From assembly GCA_905183005.1 (NCBI GenBank), contig CAJJDO010000101.1:235408-299407 (forward strand): 64,000 nucleotides of DNA, given 5' to 3'. Below, piece after piece: positions 25,401 through 39,221 of the stretch; positions within the stretch are counted from its first letter, which is position 1, and the number at the start of each line of letters is the position of its first letter. This DNA comes from Paramecium pentaurelia (Eukaryota > Ciliophora > Oligohymenophorea > Peniculida > Parameciidae). The notes below the pieces were generated by a model, which saw nothing but the letters and a program-made list of their open reading frames with translations, did not search any database and was not told the origin of the DNA. The translations under genes and the position numbers were made by a program.

Positions 25401-28362
25401 TATGTTTAATAGAGGAAGCTAAGGAGTTGCCATTTCATCAACTAAATCCATACTTATCAAATAGTGCATAATTATTTAAAATATTGCAATATAAAAGGGA
25501 GGAGGACTATATTTAGAATTAAATAGTAGTAATTAATTTATAATTAAAAATTCTATCATTGTTGGAAATCAAGCAAAAGAAGGTGGAGGATTATATTTTA
25601 TTGGAGATAGTAGTTTGAATGTATAGAATTTAAATTAAACATATTTGCTTTTTAATAATGCTTCTATTTATGCTAATAACATAGTGGAAAACCCAACACA
25701 TTTGGAATTGTTTATTAATTCTTAAGAAATGAAAGCAGATAAAGCAAATTTTGATTAAGTTTAAACAAGTATTCTTAGAATTATACCTTATTCTACTATA
25801 GAATAAGAAGTATTAATTAAAACATATTATTTAATGTTTCCTAGTGGTTAAAGTATAAAAGATTTTACTCTTTCAATTCCAAAAATATAGTAAACATATA
25901 AATAGATTTAGTCAATTGAACTTATATTAAAAAATAAATATAATGAATTACAGAAAAATATTATAAATTCAACATGCTTTATAAGTGATAAGATAATAAC
26001 AAAGCATGAAGAATAAATTAATGGAAATCTTCAAAATATTTAATTATTATATAATAATGAGAAAAATAATTTTGATTTAAGTTAAATTGCTTTTTATTTT
26101 AATCCATATGATAAGGATTACAATTATTTAGAAATATCAATTACTTGTACAACAGAAGTATAGAAAAATTAATTGAAATATATCATTAATGCTAAAAGTT
26201 ATAAATGTTAACTTGGTGAATTCCATGTTGATAATGGATGTTAAATTTGTTAATCCAGTTAAGGTTTTTACTCTATAACATATGATACTATCAAATGTTC
26301 TATATTTGATAAGGAGAAATTTTAGGAGATAACATCTAATGCAATAAAATTACAAGAAGGCTATTGGAGACCAAATTATTTATCAGATTATTCTACTTTA
26401 TGTTTTAAAATAACAAGATTTTGTGTAGGAGGATGGGATGTTGGAGATGGACTATGTAGTAAAGGACATGTAGGTGCTTTATGTGAAGAATGTGATATCT
26501 ATAATGTCAAAGGAGATGGATATTACTTAAAAAATTTACAAAATTCTGAATGTTTACCATGTTTTGGAATATAAGATAGCATACTTCCTTTCGTCTTAAA
26601 TTCAATTTGGTATTAAGTTATATAGATATTTAAGGGCTATACTTTCCATCATTCTAACAGTTAAAAGCATAGTAAAATCAAATGATTTATTCTTATTTCT
26701 AAAAGTCAAAGAAAGATTTAGTAAAATACTCTTTAAATTAAATTAAGGTATAATATTTAAGTATTGAAGATCGTGAAAGTATTCTAATAAAAATGTTTTT
26801 AAATTATTTGTGGATCTTTTCACTTATTTTTACATTCAATATAAGTTTTTCTTTTTAATTTAATTTTGTTGATTCAGCTAGTAATACATCTTTATCAATG
26901 GCTAACAATTTGGATTGTTATTTATCAGAAATTGTAGAAGTTTAATTAATCTATTCTAAGATTATTTTAATAATATTATTAATTTTATGGCAATTCATAA
27001 TTATAATATTAGGATTGGTTGTATTTCCTAATGTATTACACTCAAAATTTAAATTAAGTGTTATATCCAATACTTTACTTTGCTTGTATATTTTCAATTA
27101 TGCAGGATTTATTAAAATGTACTTAATTTAATTAAAATAAATTTAGGTTATGTTCTGTAGTTTCATATAGAGAAATATCTTAAACATAATATATTTAAGG
27201 TGATCTAACATTAAGATTTAATACTGAAACTCATCATTAATGGATGTTCTATTTAGTACTTCCTGGATTGATAATTTTTGGTTGTTTAATACCTCTATCA
27301 TTATTTATGTTAATGTATTTTAAAAGAAATGGATTAGACTTTTATACTATAAGACCTCATATATGTTATCTTTTTAATGAATATGTAACAAAAATGTATT
27401 ACTGGGAATAAATAAAACTGAGTAAAAAAGCTTTATTAATTCTTTTTTTGACTTATTTTGAGACTAATATACATTTGAAAGCATCCTTAATTGGTTTAAG
27501 TTTAATTTGTTATTAATAATTTGCAGCTAAGAAAAAACCTTATATAATTTAAAAATTCAATATACTTGACTTGGAAACTAGTTAAAAATGTTCAGTCTCA
27601 ATATTTTTGGCTGCTCTTAAATATGAAAGTGAAAAGTTAGATAATAAGGTGATATCTCTTTCTCTACAAATTTGTTTAATATTATTATTTTTTCTAATCA
27701 CTTTTCCCTTTTTATATTAAATAGTAAAAATTAACTTCAAGAAATATAAATTGCTTATGTTTAAATTTTTTCATTTGTTTTTCAAGTACTTAAAATTAAT
27801 AAATGCATCAAAAACCTTTGAATAAATTTTAGATGAATATAGTAAAAAAGATTAAAGACTTAAAGATAATTTCACCAAATTAAGAAAATACCTTATCGTT
27901 TTTTCAAAAGCATAAATTAAGAATAGACCGTAATTATTGAAATTATACTTAGCTCTATTCTATCTAGATATACTTCAAGTAAAAATTACCAATAAAATTT
28001 ATTAAGTACAGAAATACAAGGTTAATCGATCATTATGACAGCAAATAGATTTGAATGATATTTTAATTGGATATATATATAAAATTATAAAAAATAAATT
28101 TAATTGTAATATTGTAAATGAATATAATTATCTAAAATATTAAATTTAGAGAATTAGAAATTTCATTTAATTGCATAACAATGCAAATATACATTTCTAT
28201 TTCAAACCATCATTATAATTAATGAAGCCTCTTTTAAATAAAATAAGCAATTATTATACATAATAAATTAATCATTAATAACTTTTGTATTTACTTTATT
28301 ATAAAATATTATTCAACTTTCAAATCTCTTGGGTACTTATATCTAAAAATATATATTTTTGA
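19442..28362 (+). CDS. Giant gene B: LamG-like/Cys-rich/beta-solenoid membrane protein
   Basis: Predicted surface protein of roughly 2,900 residues. Start ATG 19442 opens a signal peptide (MIFYIVFFLLIDIFSS). Order seen: N-terminal domain; LamG/concanavalin-like segment (LSGWFKITDIIQ, about 20.2-20.7 kb); Cys clusters from CHHSCQECDGPTQNNC (20.73 kb) to about 22.2 kb; a long Asn/Ile/Ser-rich region of beta-solenoid type (22.3-26.2 kb) with GGGLYLELNSSNQ and EGGGLYFIGDSS turns like those of chlamydial polymorphic membrane proteins; the block GYWRPN...CVGGWDVGDGLCSKGHVGALCEECD (about 26.36-26.5 kb); and a multi-pass C-terminus. Introns checked: 22232-22254, 26610-26634, 26748-26769, 27119-27146 and 28021-28041. 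The last is 21 nt and removes an in-frame TGA. The TGA at 28360-28362 lies one nucleotide before the ATG of gene C, its paralogue. Role inferred: adhesion or sensing; no enzyme motif seen. Confidence 0.8.
28021..28041 (+). other. 21-nt intron carrying an in-frame TGA
   Basis: Starts GTTAATCG and ends TGACAG. The length is a multiple of three, so retaining it would not shift the frame, but it contains an in-frame TGA. In Paramecium, 3n introns are known to be enriched for in-frame stops so that unspliced mRNA is caught by nonsense-mediated decay. Without splicing, gene B would end about 110 codons early. Confidence 0.7.
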
Positions 28363-28363
28363 A

Positions 28364-31300
28364 ATGGAAAAAATCAGCTTACAAAGTTCATATTCTTTTT
28401 TGATAACTACACTCATTCTTTTGGCCTCTTTTCACCAGAGCTACTGCTGCAATTATAATACATACAATGATGCATTAATTCCAATTGAACATCCTATTTC
28501 TACATATACAATCGATCCTCTGAATAACGAAAATTTCTTTTCCTTTGGATTTTGGAGTCTAGGCATTCCATAATAAACATTTAAGAATTACCCTTAAGTT
28601 GTTTCAGATTACCTTTAATCTATGCCACAAGATGGACAATTATTATTTTTAATATAGGGGAAGCAATAAAATTTAGTCTTGGGATATATTTACATGAACA
28701 TGTTAAGCAAACAAGTAATATATAAAGTTGTCTTATTTGGGAATCCTAATTAAATTATAGAATTTCCATATACTCCAGTTCAATTTGAAGAAGAGTGGAT
28801 TTTAAGTTTATTCACAATTAAATTAGATTAAGGAACATTCACTGTAGAAATGACAGGTTAAATAAAATAAAGTAGAAGTATATTAAATGGCATAAGCTAT
28901 GAAAGAATAATAATTGGAGGACAAGGTTATGTAATGAATAACATTTATAATTTAGATTGGTTAAGGATTTAATCTTAATATATTCAATGGCAGATTATCA
29001 AAGATACATATGAGTTATTAAATTGATGATATATAAAATAAATTCAAATACATGAGTGAGAATTGTAAAATCCCACTTCCTTAAGAGGGATAATAAACTG
29101 TATATTTTATTAAAGGATTAAAAATATTTGAAGGCAGCTCATCATTGTTATATACATTGAATTAATTTGGAAATCGATTTTGTTTATCTGGATGGGTGAA
29201 ATATGATGCATCTAGAATAGTAACATACGCTAAATACAATTTGATAAGGATGAGTCTGTTTAAAAACTATAATTTTTAAACAAAGTATGGAGATGAAATA
29301 TTTTAAATGTTAACATAAATTAATAAAGCAAATCCTAAAGGAACTTATGTCTCTGTAATTGCAGATGATCGATTAATGCCTATAATGGGTAAAAATGACT
29401 ATAATATAATAATTCAAAGAGTAGCACTATTTTCTGAATATTCTTATAGACATTTCATAGGATTACAATAATGGCATTTTATTAAATATGAATATGGATC
29501 AAAATTATAAGGAAAAAGAAGTTCAGTTTAAATTTAATTCTTTAATGATTTAGGTTTAAAAGAAATTACTTTTAATAATATATCTCCAATTAATTCACCT
29601 TTCTATATAAATATAGGAGCAGATGATTTCTAGAAAGATATCCTTTAAGCTTCAATTTTTGATTTTAAATTTGAATATAATTATGAAGATGACAAATAAA
29701 TACTGTTTAAAGGTTTGATTATAAATATATAATTAGCTTGCCATTATTCTTGTTAAACATGTAGAGGACCACTTGAAAATAATTGTATCACATGCAATTC
29801 ATAATCACATAGATATTATTTAGAGGAAATAAGCAAATGTGAATGTTAATAGGGATATATAAATGTAGTAGATGAAAGTAATTGTGTAGATTTCTCTTAA
29901 ATATTTCCATTAATAAAAACCTAAGAAGTTCTTCATTATGATGAAATCTAATGTTAATTTGGTTATTTCATTTTACCAAATATTGGATTCTCTGCATAAT
30001 GTGTTAAATGGTATTAATTTAAATTATGAAGTCCATAATCTAATTTCTTAAATTTGTTGTGTGTTGACTGTCTCTATTCTCCATATACTTGGTACTTAAA
30101 GCCTATTTGTAAATTTGATTTGATTTCAGCAAAAGAATCTTTGAATAATGCATTTTCATATGTTGAAAGAGATCAAATTAATTATGATTTATATTTAGTT
30201 GATAATTAAGGGGAAATCAATTTACATAAAGGTATCTTAGATTTTTGTGAAATGGAATCAGATTCACCTGATTGTTTTAAGGCTGCACATAAACATCTAA
30301 ATTAAACAATTTTTATTAAATGTAAGCCAAATTACTTTCAATTTAATGGAAATTGTATGTAGGTAAATCCTTATTGTCTCAAAGCTTCAATTGAAGGGAA
30401 ATGTTTATAATATTAAAATGGAATGTATTGGAAGAATGATTAATTATATTAATGTCCTAATAATTGTGAATTATGTTATTATAATAAGGAAATTTAAAAT
30501 CCTTATTGTTAATAATGTAAAGAGAATTTCACCTTAGATAATGGGTAATGTATTCAATGTGGTAATTATTGCAAAGTTTGTCAAAAATATTATGATCCCA
30601 TTAATCAAAATAGTTATTTTAGATGTTATAAATGTTTAGATGATTCTAAATACTTTATTTCATTTGATGCAATTAATTGTTAATAAAATACAATTAAAAA
30701 TTGTATATATGCTTTTCAAACTTTATCAAATAATTTTCAAATTAATACTCTTGATGTATCATTTAAACCTAGAAATGATTGGAATAATATCAAGATATCT
30801 TGTGCATTATGTAATCTACAATATGGAGTAATTCTTGATTAAAGTTTATGTATATCAATGCATGAAGTTACATGTCAATTCTCTGTTGTTCAAAAGATTG
30901 TTGATATACCCATGGATGATAACATCTTTTACACAATATTAGATTATGATTATTATACAACACCTTCAGGTGAATAAATTACATTTGGCTTTTTAGATGA
31001 TGGAAATATTATATTAACATCATATTAATACTGTATAATTTCAGAGAGATACTTTGTTTAATAAGATATAGAAGTTGTTTAATTCACAGAAAAATGCTCA
31101 GGAAATGTGAAATATTGTGAAGTTTGTTTAAAGGATAGAACTTATATTTGGGGTGTGACTTATGATTGTCTTGAATGTGAAAAAGGATATTATGCAGATA
31201 GAGTATCAGGTAAATGTTATCAATGTCCTCAAGAATTAAATTGTTATAAATGTTAATCTCAATAAAAACTATATAAAGATAGATGGAAAAATAATGTAAG

Positions 31301-34300
31301 AGCCTTTTATAATGTGGTTATTCAAAAGAATACTGAACATACATTTAGATAATATGGATAAAGTGATAATTATGATGATTATGAAATAGTTTGTTCAGAG
31401 TGTTAAATTGGATATGAATTAAGAAATGATAAATGTATACTTGCTTGTCCTGAATCATGTTTAGAATGTTAGTACATAAATGATTAAAATTAATGTATCA
31501 AATGTCCAAAAAATTAAAAAGGAAGAAAATTAAGTTTGTCTTAAAATTAATGTATTGATTGTCCATAAAATTGTTCTTTATGTCGATTAAGATCAAAAGA
31601 TGAAATAAGAAGCATTAATCCATTATTTGACAATAATGATTATATTTCATATACGTATCAATGCTTAAAAAGCTTTAATGATGCTGAATACTATTATGAA
31701 TAAGAATAGGGTATATTCATATAATGTTCTAAACATCAGTATTGTAATTATGAATTCATTCTTACTTTCAATCTTTATTGTTCAGAATTAGATTATGAAT
31801 CAGCATTGATTTCGTTATCATCATAATATGAATAAAACTTATTTAAATAATAAAATCTATTATTATCAGATTTAATATCAGGAAATAGTTTTAAGGAGGT
31901 ATATATAATAGTCATTATAATTAGTTTGAAAAAGATTTATTCTATCAATAAGCCAATTAAATATCAATAAGAACTATTATACTAAATATATCAAGTGTAA
32001 AAGAATAAATTTGTAAAATACCTTCAAATGGAATAATTTAATAGATTTTTAGTAAAAATATTTTTACAACAATGTAAATATTACCAATATTAATTTAGAA
32101 ATGTTGAAATAACAATGAATTTCAACAATAATACAATTATAGAATTTGAAAAACCACTAAAATTCTTAAATTTTAATAAAATCACTATATAAGGAGCAAT
32201 CTTACATCCAATTATTAATGACAAATTAAAATAAATTATATTTGATAGTGTATTTCCTTAAACTATCCTACTTTAACACATTGTTTATTAATAATTATCA
32301 AATGTAAATGATTAATCAGCTATACTTTTTAATAATGTTAAAAATTTAGTATTAGATAATTTCAAAATAATTGGATTAGTTTAAAATGAAATACAGAAGT
32401 TTATTGAGATTTCAGAAACATTGAATTAAAAATCTATTACATTCTTGAATTTCTAACTAATTAATTCATTTTTGTAAAATTAAATCACTATATTCTGCCA
32501 CCTAAACAAAAATGATACCATTAATATTGATAATTTAATTGTAAACTCTAAATTTAATAATTCTACTTTGATAAAAACAGGGTAATAATAATAATTTGGT
32601 CTTCTTTAAATGAATAATGCTAATTTTGAAATTAATGTACTTGATTGTTTATTTTTCTTAAACCTTTATTCACTTAGATAAATTAAAATTAAATAAATGA
32701 AAATTGAAAATTCTGATATTTAAAACTCAACATTAGTTATTTTAAATAATAATAATAATATAGATAATTTCATAATTTAATTAAGTAGATTTAGAGAGAA
32801 TAGTTAAGCAATAATGAATTCTAATCAACTATCTTTGGATAAATTATTAATAAATTTATCAAATATTATACTTCAATTAAATGAATATCATTAATCTACA
32901 AAGTTTATATCATTTTAGAAATACAACAATAATCAATCTTATATAGAAATAAATTAATTCAAAATAATTAATAACTATATATCATAGAATACACCTGATA
33001 AAATAATGAACATTCAATACTCTGCTCTTATTTATCTATAACTTGATATAATCACTATTGTTGATTTAGAATTAGTTAGAGGTTATGGTTTGATTGATTT
33101 AAGTATAAATAATGTCCAAAAACTAAAAATAAAATCTATCAGAATATCTTAAGGTCATTAGTATAAATTTTTAGGTCTTCATTAATTTATGGATTGCTAA
33201 TTATAATAAGTTAAAGGAGAATCTTATCTGCAATCACTCTTTATATCATCAGTAATTGATCTTGAAATTGAAGATTTAATTATAAGATCTGCTTAAACAT
33301 ATAATTCTCCAATTTTATACTATAAATCTTCGGAAAAGATTAAATAATAATAATTCGAAATAATTTTATTAAGTGATGTTATTATAGAATCCAACTTATT
33401 GCTTTTAACAAATTAGAAATTTCAAACAGCAATTCTCTTTTTTGAATCTGTTTAAGAAACTACCTTATAATTTTCAAACATTACTTTTTATGGAAATGTA
33501 TTACATGAATATCTCTAAAATAACCTCCAAACTTCGGCTTTACTTTTAAATTTGAATTGTATCTTAGGTACCATAATAATTAGTGATACAATATTTAATA
33601 AAAATATAGTATTAAACAGTACTGATAGTATTATATACATAAAAAGTGAGAAATTATTATTTCATAATTGCACTTTCTCTGAGAATAGTCTATTTAATTA
33701 TGCAATATTATAACCTTATTTATTATGGGGATTCTTAGACTCTTAAGCAGTATACTAAAAAGAATTAAGTTAAATATTTAGAGTAAAATCTTAATCTGGA
33801 AATGGAAAACTATTAGTTGAACATCTTGATATATAATTTTGTATATTTGAATAATCTATAGGATATTCAGGTGGAGCATTATTAATTGAAGCTCAAAAGA
33901 ATAGCATTATTAATATTGTTAATAGTTAATTTAGTAATATTTCAACTGAGTTTTAAAGAGAACTGGGATTTGGTGGATCTATATTTTTAGATGGTACTTC
34001 ATCTTAATCATTAAATGTATCTTTTTAAGAATTAATTATTCAAAATATTTAAGCTTAAGAATAAGGTGGTTTCCTATATATAATGACAGGGACTTCATAA
34101 GTTTAGATTTATTTAAATAAATTAACTATATAAAATGTATATGCCAAAATTGGATCTATAATTTATGCAACTTTTTCTGCTCTTTAATAATCATCATAGT
34201 AGATTGAATTTAATGAAATATCAATCAAAAATACATAAGAAGAATTTATAAACTATTTGAATTAATATACATTACTCTCAAAATCTGAAGAAATACTATT

Positions 34301-37300
34301 AATTAATAATAGAGTGTTATTTTTTATTAATTTTGCATAAAAAGTTAGATTTACAAATATTAAAATTGAAAATATCTTTCTTGAATCTGCTCTTTCGATC
34401 TTTTGCATTACAGAAATCTCAATTTAAAAATTAATTATATCTAATAGTTTAATTAATTCGAATCTAATTAAAATATCTGCAAATACATGTAATTAATATA
34501 TTATTCATTATTATAGATTAAAATTAAATTTTATAATTAAGTGATATATAAATATCAAATATTACTACAGTTTTCAAATAAACTAGTTATAATTGTGAAT
34601 TAAATTACATAGAAGAAATCCCTATATAATTTGTTTGTATTCAATAATCAGCTCCTATTAATTTAATCGAATATTTTAGAAATAGATCAATTACTTATGG
34701 TGAATGCATACTTTCATTAATAAAAGAGAAAAATGATTAGATAATTATAGATGATATAAATTAAGGATTAATTTAATTCCTAGATCTTATTGAATAAACA
34801 ACAATTAAATTATATTAGATAGAATTAGTAAGAATAAACTGTAAGTATTGTTTAAAGGGATTAATATATTTTAATTTTTAAAAGATCACCAAATTATTAT
34901 AGAAATAATATTTAGCAAATATTATGATATCTAATTCTATTTGTGGAAGATAAGGTTGTATAAATATTGAAAAAAGTAATATTAATAAAAGAAGATTGTT
35001 ATAAACTTAAGAGAAATACATTTAATAATTGCAATTAGAATTCTTAATAGATAATTATCTTTGTTAATATAATTCTGGAATAAATGGAACATGCTTATAT
35101 ATATCCAATGTTAAAGTAGAAATGTAGAATTGTCTTTTTCAATATAATTAAGCATATTAAACAGGAGGAGCTGTATATATTTAAGAAAATGAGGATATTT
35201 TAATAATCAATAGTTGGATACTAAATAATTAAGCTAAGATTGGAGGTGGATTGTATTTTGAAAATTCTCATGATTTAAATTATTAAGGACTCTAAACTAA
35301 AATTAGTAATAATTCAGCAACATTTTATGGAAATGATATTGTTTCAATACCTTAGAAACTTACATTAGCATAATTTGATAAAATGACATTATTAGAAACT
35401 GTAGAAATTAAAGAAAATGATAATCTTCTAATAGAATAAGTTTAATAAATAACATAATAAATTCCATTTATTAATTACATTAGACTACCAAGTGGATAGA
35501 AGATATTTAATTATGTTAAATTTAATAAAAATACTCGATCATATGAACCTTTAAATTAAATATTNTTTGCATTACAGAAATCTCAATTTAAAAATTAATT
35601 ATATCTAATAGTTTAATTAATTCGAATCTAATTAAAATATCTGCAAATACATGTAATTAATATATTATTCATTATTATAGATTAAAATTAAATTTTATAA
35701 TTAAGTGATATATAAATATCAAATATTACTACAGTTTTCAAATAAACTAGTTATAATTGTGAATTAAATTACATAGAAGAAATCCCTATATAATTTGTTT
35801 GTATTCAATAATCAGCTCCTATTAATTTAATCGAATATTTTAGAAATAGATCAATTACTTATGGTGAATGCATACTTTCATTAATAAAAGAGAAAAATGA
35901 TTAGATAATTATAGATGATATAAATTAAGGATTAATTTAATTCCTAGATCTTATTGAATAAACAACAATTAAATTATATTAGATAGAATTAGTAAGAATA
36001 AACTGTAAGTATTGTTTAAAGGGATTAATATATTTTAATTTTTAAAAGATCACCAAATTATTATAGAAATAATATTTAGCAAATATTATGATATCTAATT
36101 CTATTTGTGGAAGATAAGGTTGTATAAATATTGAAAAAAGTAATATTAATAAAAGAAGATTGTTATAAACTTAAGAGAAATACATTTAATAATTGCAATT
36201 AGAATTCTTAATAGATAATTATCTTTGTTAATATAATTCTGGAATAAATGGAACATGCTTATATATATCCAATGTTAAAGTAGAAATGTAGAATTGTCTT
36301 TTTCAATATAATTAAGCATATTAAACAGGAGGAGCTGTATATATTTAAGAAAATGAGGATATTTTAATAATCAATAGTTGGATACTAAATAATTAAGCTA
36401 AGATTGGAGGTGGATTGTATTTTGAAAATTCTCATGATTTAAATTATTAAGGACTCTAAACTAAAATTAGTAATAATTCAGCAACATTTTATGGAAATGA
36501 TATTGTTTCAATACCTTAGAAACTTACATTAGCATAATTTGATAAAATGACATTATTAGAAACTGTAGAAATTAAAGAAAATGATAATCTTCTAATAGAA
36601 TAAGTTTAATAAATAACATAATAAATTCCATTTATTAATTACATTAGACTACCAAGTGGATAGAAGATATTTAATTATGTTAAATTTAATAAAAATACTC
36701 GATCATATGAACCTTTAAATTAAATATTTAGAATTATTGCATAAAGTCGAAATAAATAAATAATGAAAAATCTTAGAAATACATTTTGTACAATAGAAAG
36801 TAGAAAGTTGAATTTATCTAATAATAATAATAATGATGATGTTGTTTTCTCTAATAATCTTACTAATATTTAAAAAGTTTTATTTAATGAATCTACCTAA
36901 GATTATAATTTAGATGATTTGATTGTTTATTTTGATAATAAATTACCATCAAATATTGTATTATAATTATAATTTTGGTGTAATTCAATTAGTATCCCTA
37001 TATATAATAAAGAATATCCATATAATATACTCAATAAACATTCTAATTATAAATTAAGAGTCAATATCAAAACATATGATTGTTAATATGGAGAAATTAA
37101 AAACTATACAGACTTTTCATGTATTCCATGTAATAGTGAATAAGCATTATTTTCATTAACAATTAATTCTTAGAAATGTGAACTCAAAGATGATATTTCA
37201 ACAATCAGTGTCCAATCTGCTTTATTAAATTTAAAACCTGGATATTGGAGACCTTATTTTGAAACTAATAAAATAAATTATTGCATAAATAAACCTGAAA

Positions 37301-39079
37301 ATTGTTTAGGAGGATGGATTGAAGGAGATCTATCATGTCTTAAAGGTCATATAGGAGCTTTATGTGAAGAATGTGATTTATATGCAATTAAGGAAGAAGG
37401 TCCTTTTTCAACTAGTTCAAAATATTCATGTGTCTCTTGTTAAGAAACTTCAAGAAATTTTATTTTAATTAGTTTCGTAACTTTATGGTATTTATTTAAT
37501 GTTTAAATTAAGGACTTTGATATCAATTTTCATTTCAGTATAAAGTAATCTAAGATCTATCAAATAATCCATTAGAGTTACTAGTATACTCCTTATTAAA
37601 ATAGCAGCAATATAAAATAGAAATTAATCAGCTGTTCTAATTAAAATGTTAACTAATTATTTATAAATTATGGCTTCTATTGCTACATTTAAATTGAAAT
37701 TACCAATCGAATTTTAAAGTACTATTAATACAGCAGGATCACCAGTTTAAACTATGACATATTCAATGGATTGTTTTTTATCTAGTCTTTTTTCATTTGA
37801 AATACAATATGCTAGAATGATTTGGTAAATTATAATGCCATTTGTATATATCAGTTTCTTTTTTACATGCTATTTGTTAGCTATTAAATTTAAATTTACT
37901 AGTTATAATAAAAGTGTCATTACAACAACTATTATATATATGTACATCTGTTTACAAACAAGTTTAGTTGGAGGATTTGCTCAACTTATATCTTATAGAA
38001 ATATATCAGGATATTAATGGATTTAAGCAAATGTTTCTTAAAGATTTGATACTCCTTATCATTATTAATGGATTCTTTAATTTTGTTTACCTATGCTTAT
38101 TATTTTATCAATTGTAATTCCTTCTTATTTTTTATATGGACTTCGTAGTAATTCTGCAAATTTAGATAAAAATTAAGTGAAATCATAATGGGGTTATTTA
38201 TACAATGAATATACATATTAAGCATATTTTTGGGAATTGATAAAAATTGCATAAAAGTAATTGATGATGATTTGTTTAATTTATTATGATGATAATGTAA
38301 TCTTAAAAGCTACTATGATTGCACTAATAATAGGAATTTATTTAGAATTAAGTTTGAAATACAAACCATATAATCGAAATTAACTTAATAAATTAGATTG
38401 TTAGACTATGAATGTATGCTTGGCAACAATAATTTTAGCAGCTGGCATTTATATTTCAGAGTAAACCTATGTATATGAAGTAAAAATTCCTTATTTTGTA
38501 TTAATTGCTATAATGAATATATCAATTTCTTATATTTTGATATCTAAAATTGTAGTAGAATACTTCAAAAAGGCAGGTATCAATATTGAAAAAATTGAAA
38601 AAGTAAAACAATCTATTAGATAACATTTTCCATTTCTTAATCAAATTCCATTCATATCTAAATTATTAGAAGATCGTAGAGAATAAAGAAAAAGAATATA
38701 ACAATTATATATGAAATTAAAGTAATTCTTATTACCATAAGCTAAAGAGATTATAGCATTTAAGATGTCTTAATTAAAATAAGACAGTCAAAGAAATTTA
38801 GAATTATAAATTCACACAAATTAATTAAGTTTAAGAAGTCTAAATCATGCCAAAGACTAAGAATATTTCTTTAGAGAATCTATGAAATAATCTTCATTAA
38901 ATACTTCTAAACATGTTGTAGAATCTACTGTTTTCGATAAAACGTATTTAAATATCTATAATAGAAATTTCAAACGAAACGAATAATAGAAGGCTAAATA
39001 TGATTTAATCCAGAAAAAAATGACTTAAACTTAAATAAATAGTAATCCAAATAATATTAAAGATAATAAAGAATATTGA
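28364..39079 (+). CDS. Giant gene C: tandem paralogue of gene B
   Basis: Signal peptide at ATG 28364 (ISLQSSYSFLITTLILLASF, then HQSYCCNY). Same layout as gene B: LamG-like segment (FCLSGWVKYDASRIV, about 29.19 kb), Cys clusters (ACHYSCQTCRGPLENNC at about 29.74 kb), long beta-solenoid-like region (31.9-36.9 kb) with GGAVYIQENED and GGGLYFENSHD, then GYWRPYF...CLGGWIEGDLSCLKGHIGALCEECD (37.23-37.4 kb) and a multi-pass C-terminus with a charged cytosolic tail (QINSNPNNIKDNKEY, TGA 39077-39079). Protein length is about 3,100 residues once the duplicated segment around 35565 is removed. One frame change near 29,020 was not resolved to a normal-sized intron, so an exon edge there is uncertain. 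It is probably a gene-B duplicate now diverged. The last 0.9 kb recurs at 39222-40104 after a single N. Confidence 0.78.
34402..36728 (+). repeat. Duplicated segment pair 3 (34402-35564 and 35566-36728)
   Basis: 1163-nt direct copies flank the single N at 35565. Text after the N begins TTTGCATTACAGAAATC as at 34402, and text before the N ends AAATTAAATATT as at 36728. Both lie inside the solenoid part of gene C. Unmerged contig overlap is the simplest reading. Confidence 0.9.
35565..35565. other. Single-N contig junction 3
   Basis: Placeholder N inside gene C. The flanks prove a 1163-nt overlap, so no sequence need be missing here. Ignoring the repeat restores one continuous frame for the solenoid region. 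Confidence 0.9.
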
Positions 39080-39220
39080 ATAATTATTTTAAGTGTGATT
39101 TTAGATTTTAATATCATTTTAATTTATTTATTTTATTTACTTTTTGATAAAATATTTTAACCTAAAAGTAATAATATATATTAAATTTATAAATTAATAA
39201 AAATATTAATTATAAATTTA

Positions 39221-39221
39221 N
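39221..39221. other. Single-N contig junction 4
   Basis: The N sits in AT-rich sequence just past the end of gene C. Sequence after it (39222-40245) equals 38197-39220, so the gene C 3' end is printed twice. Confidence 0.9.
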
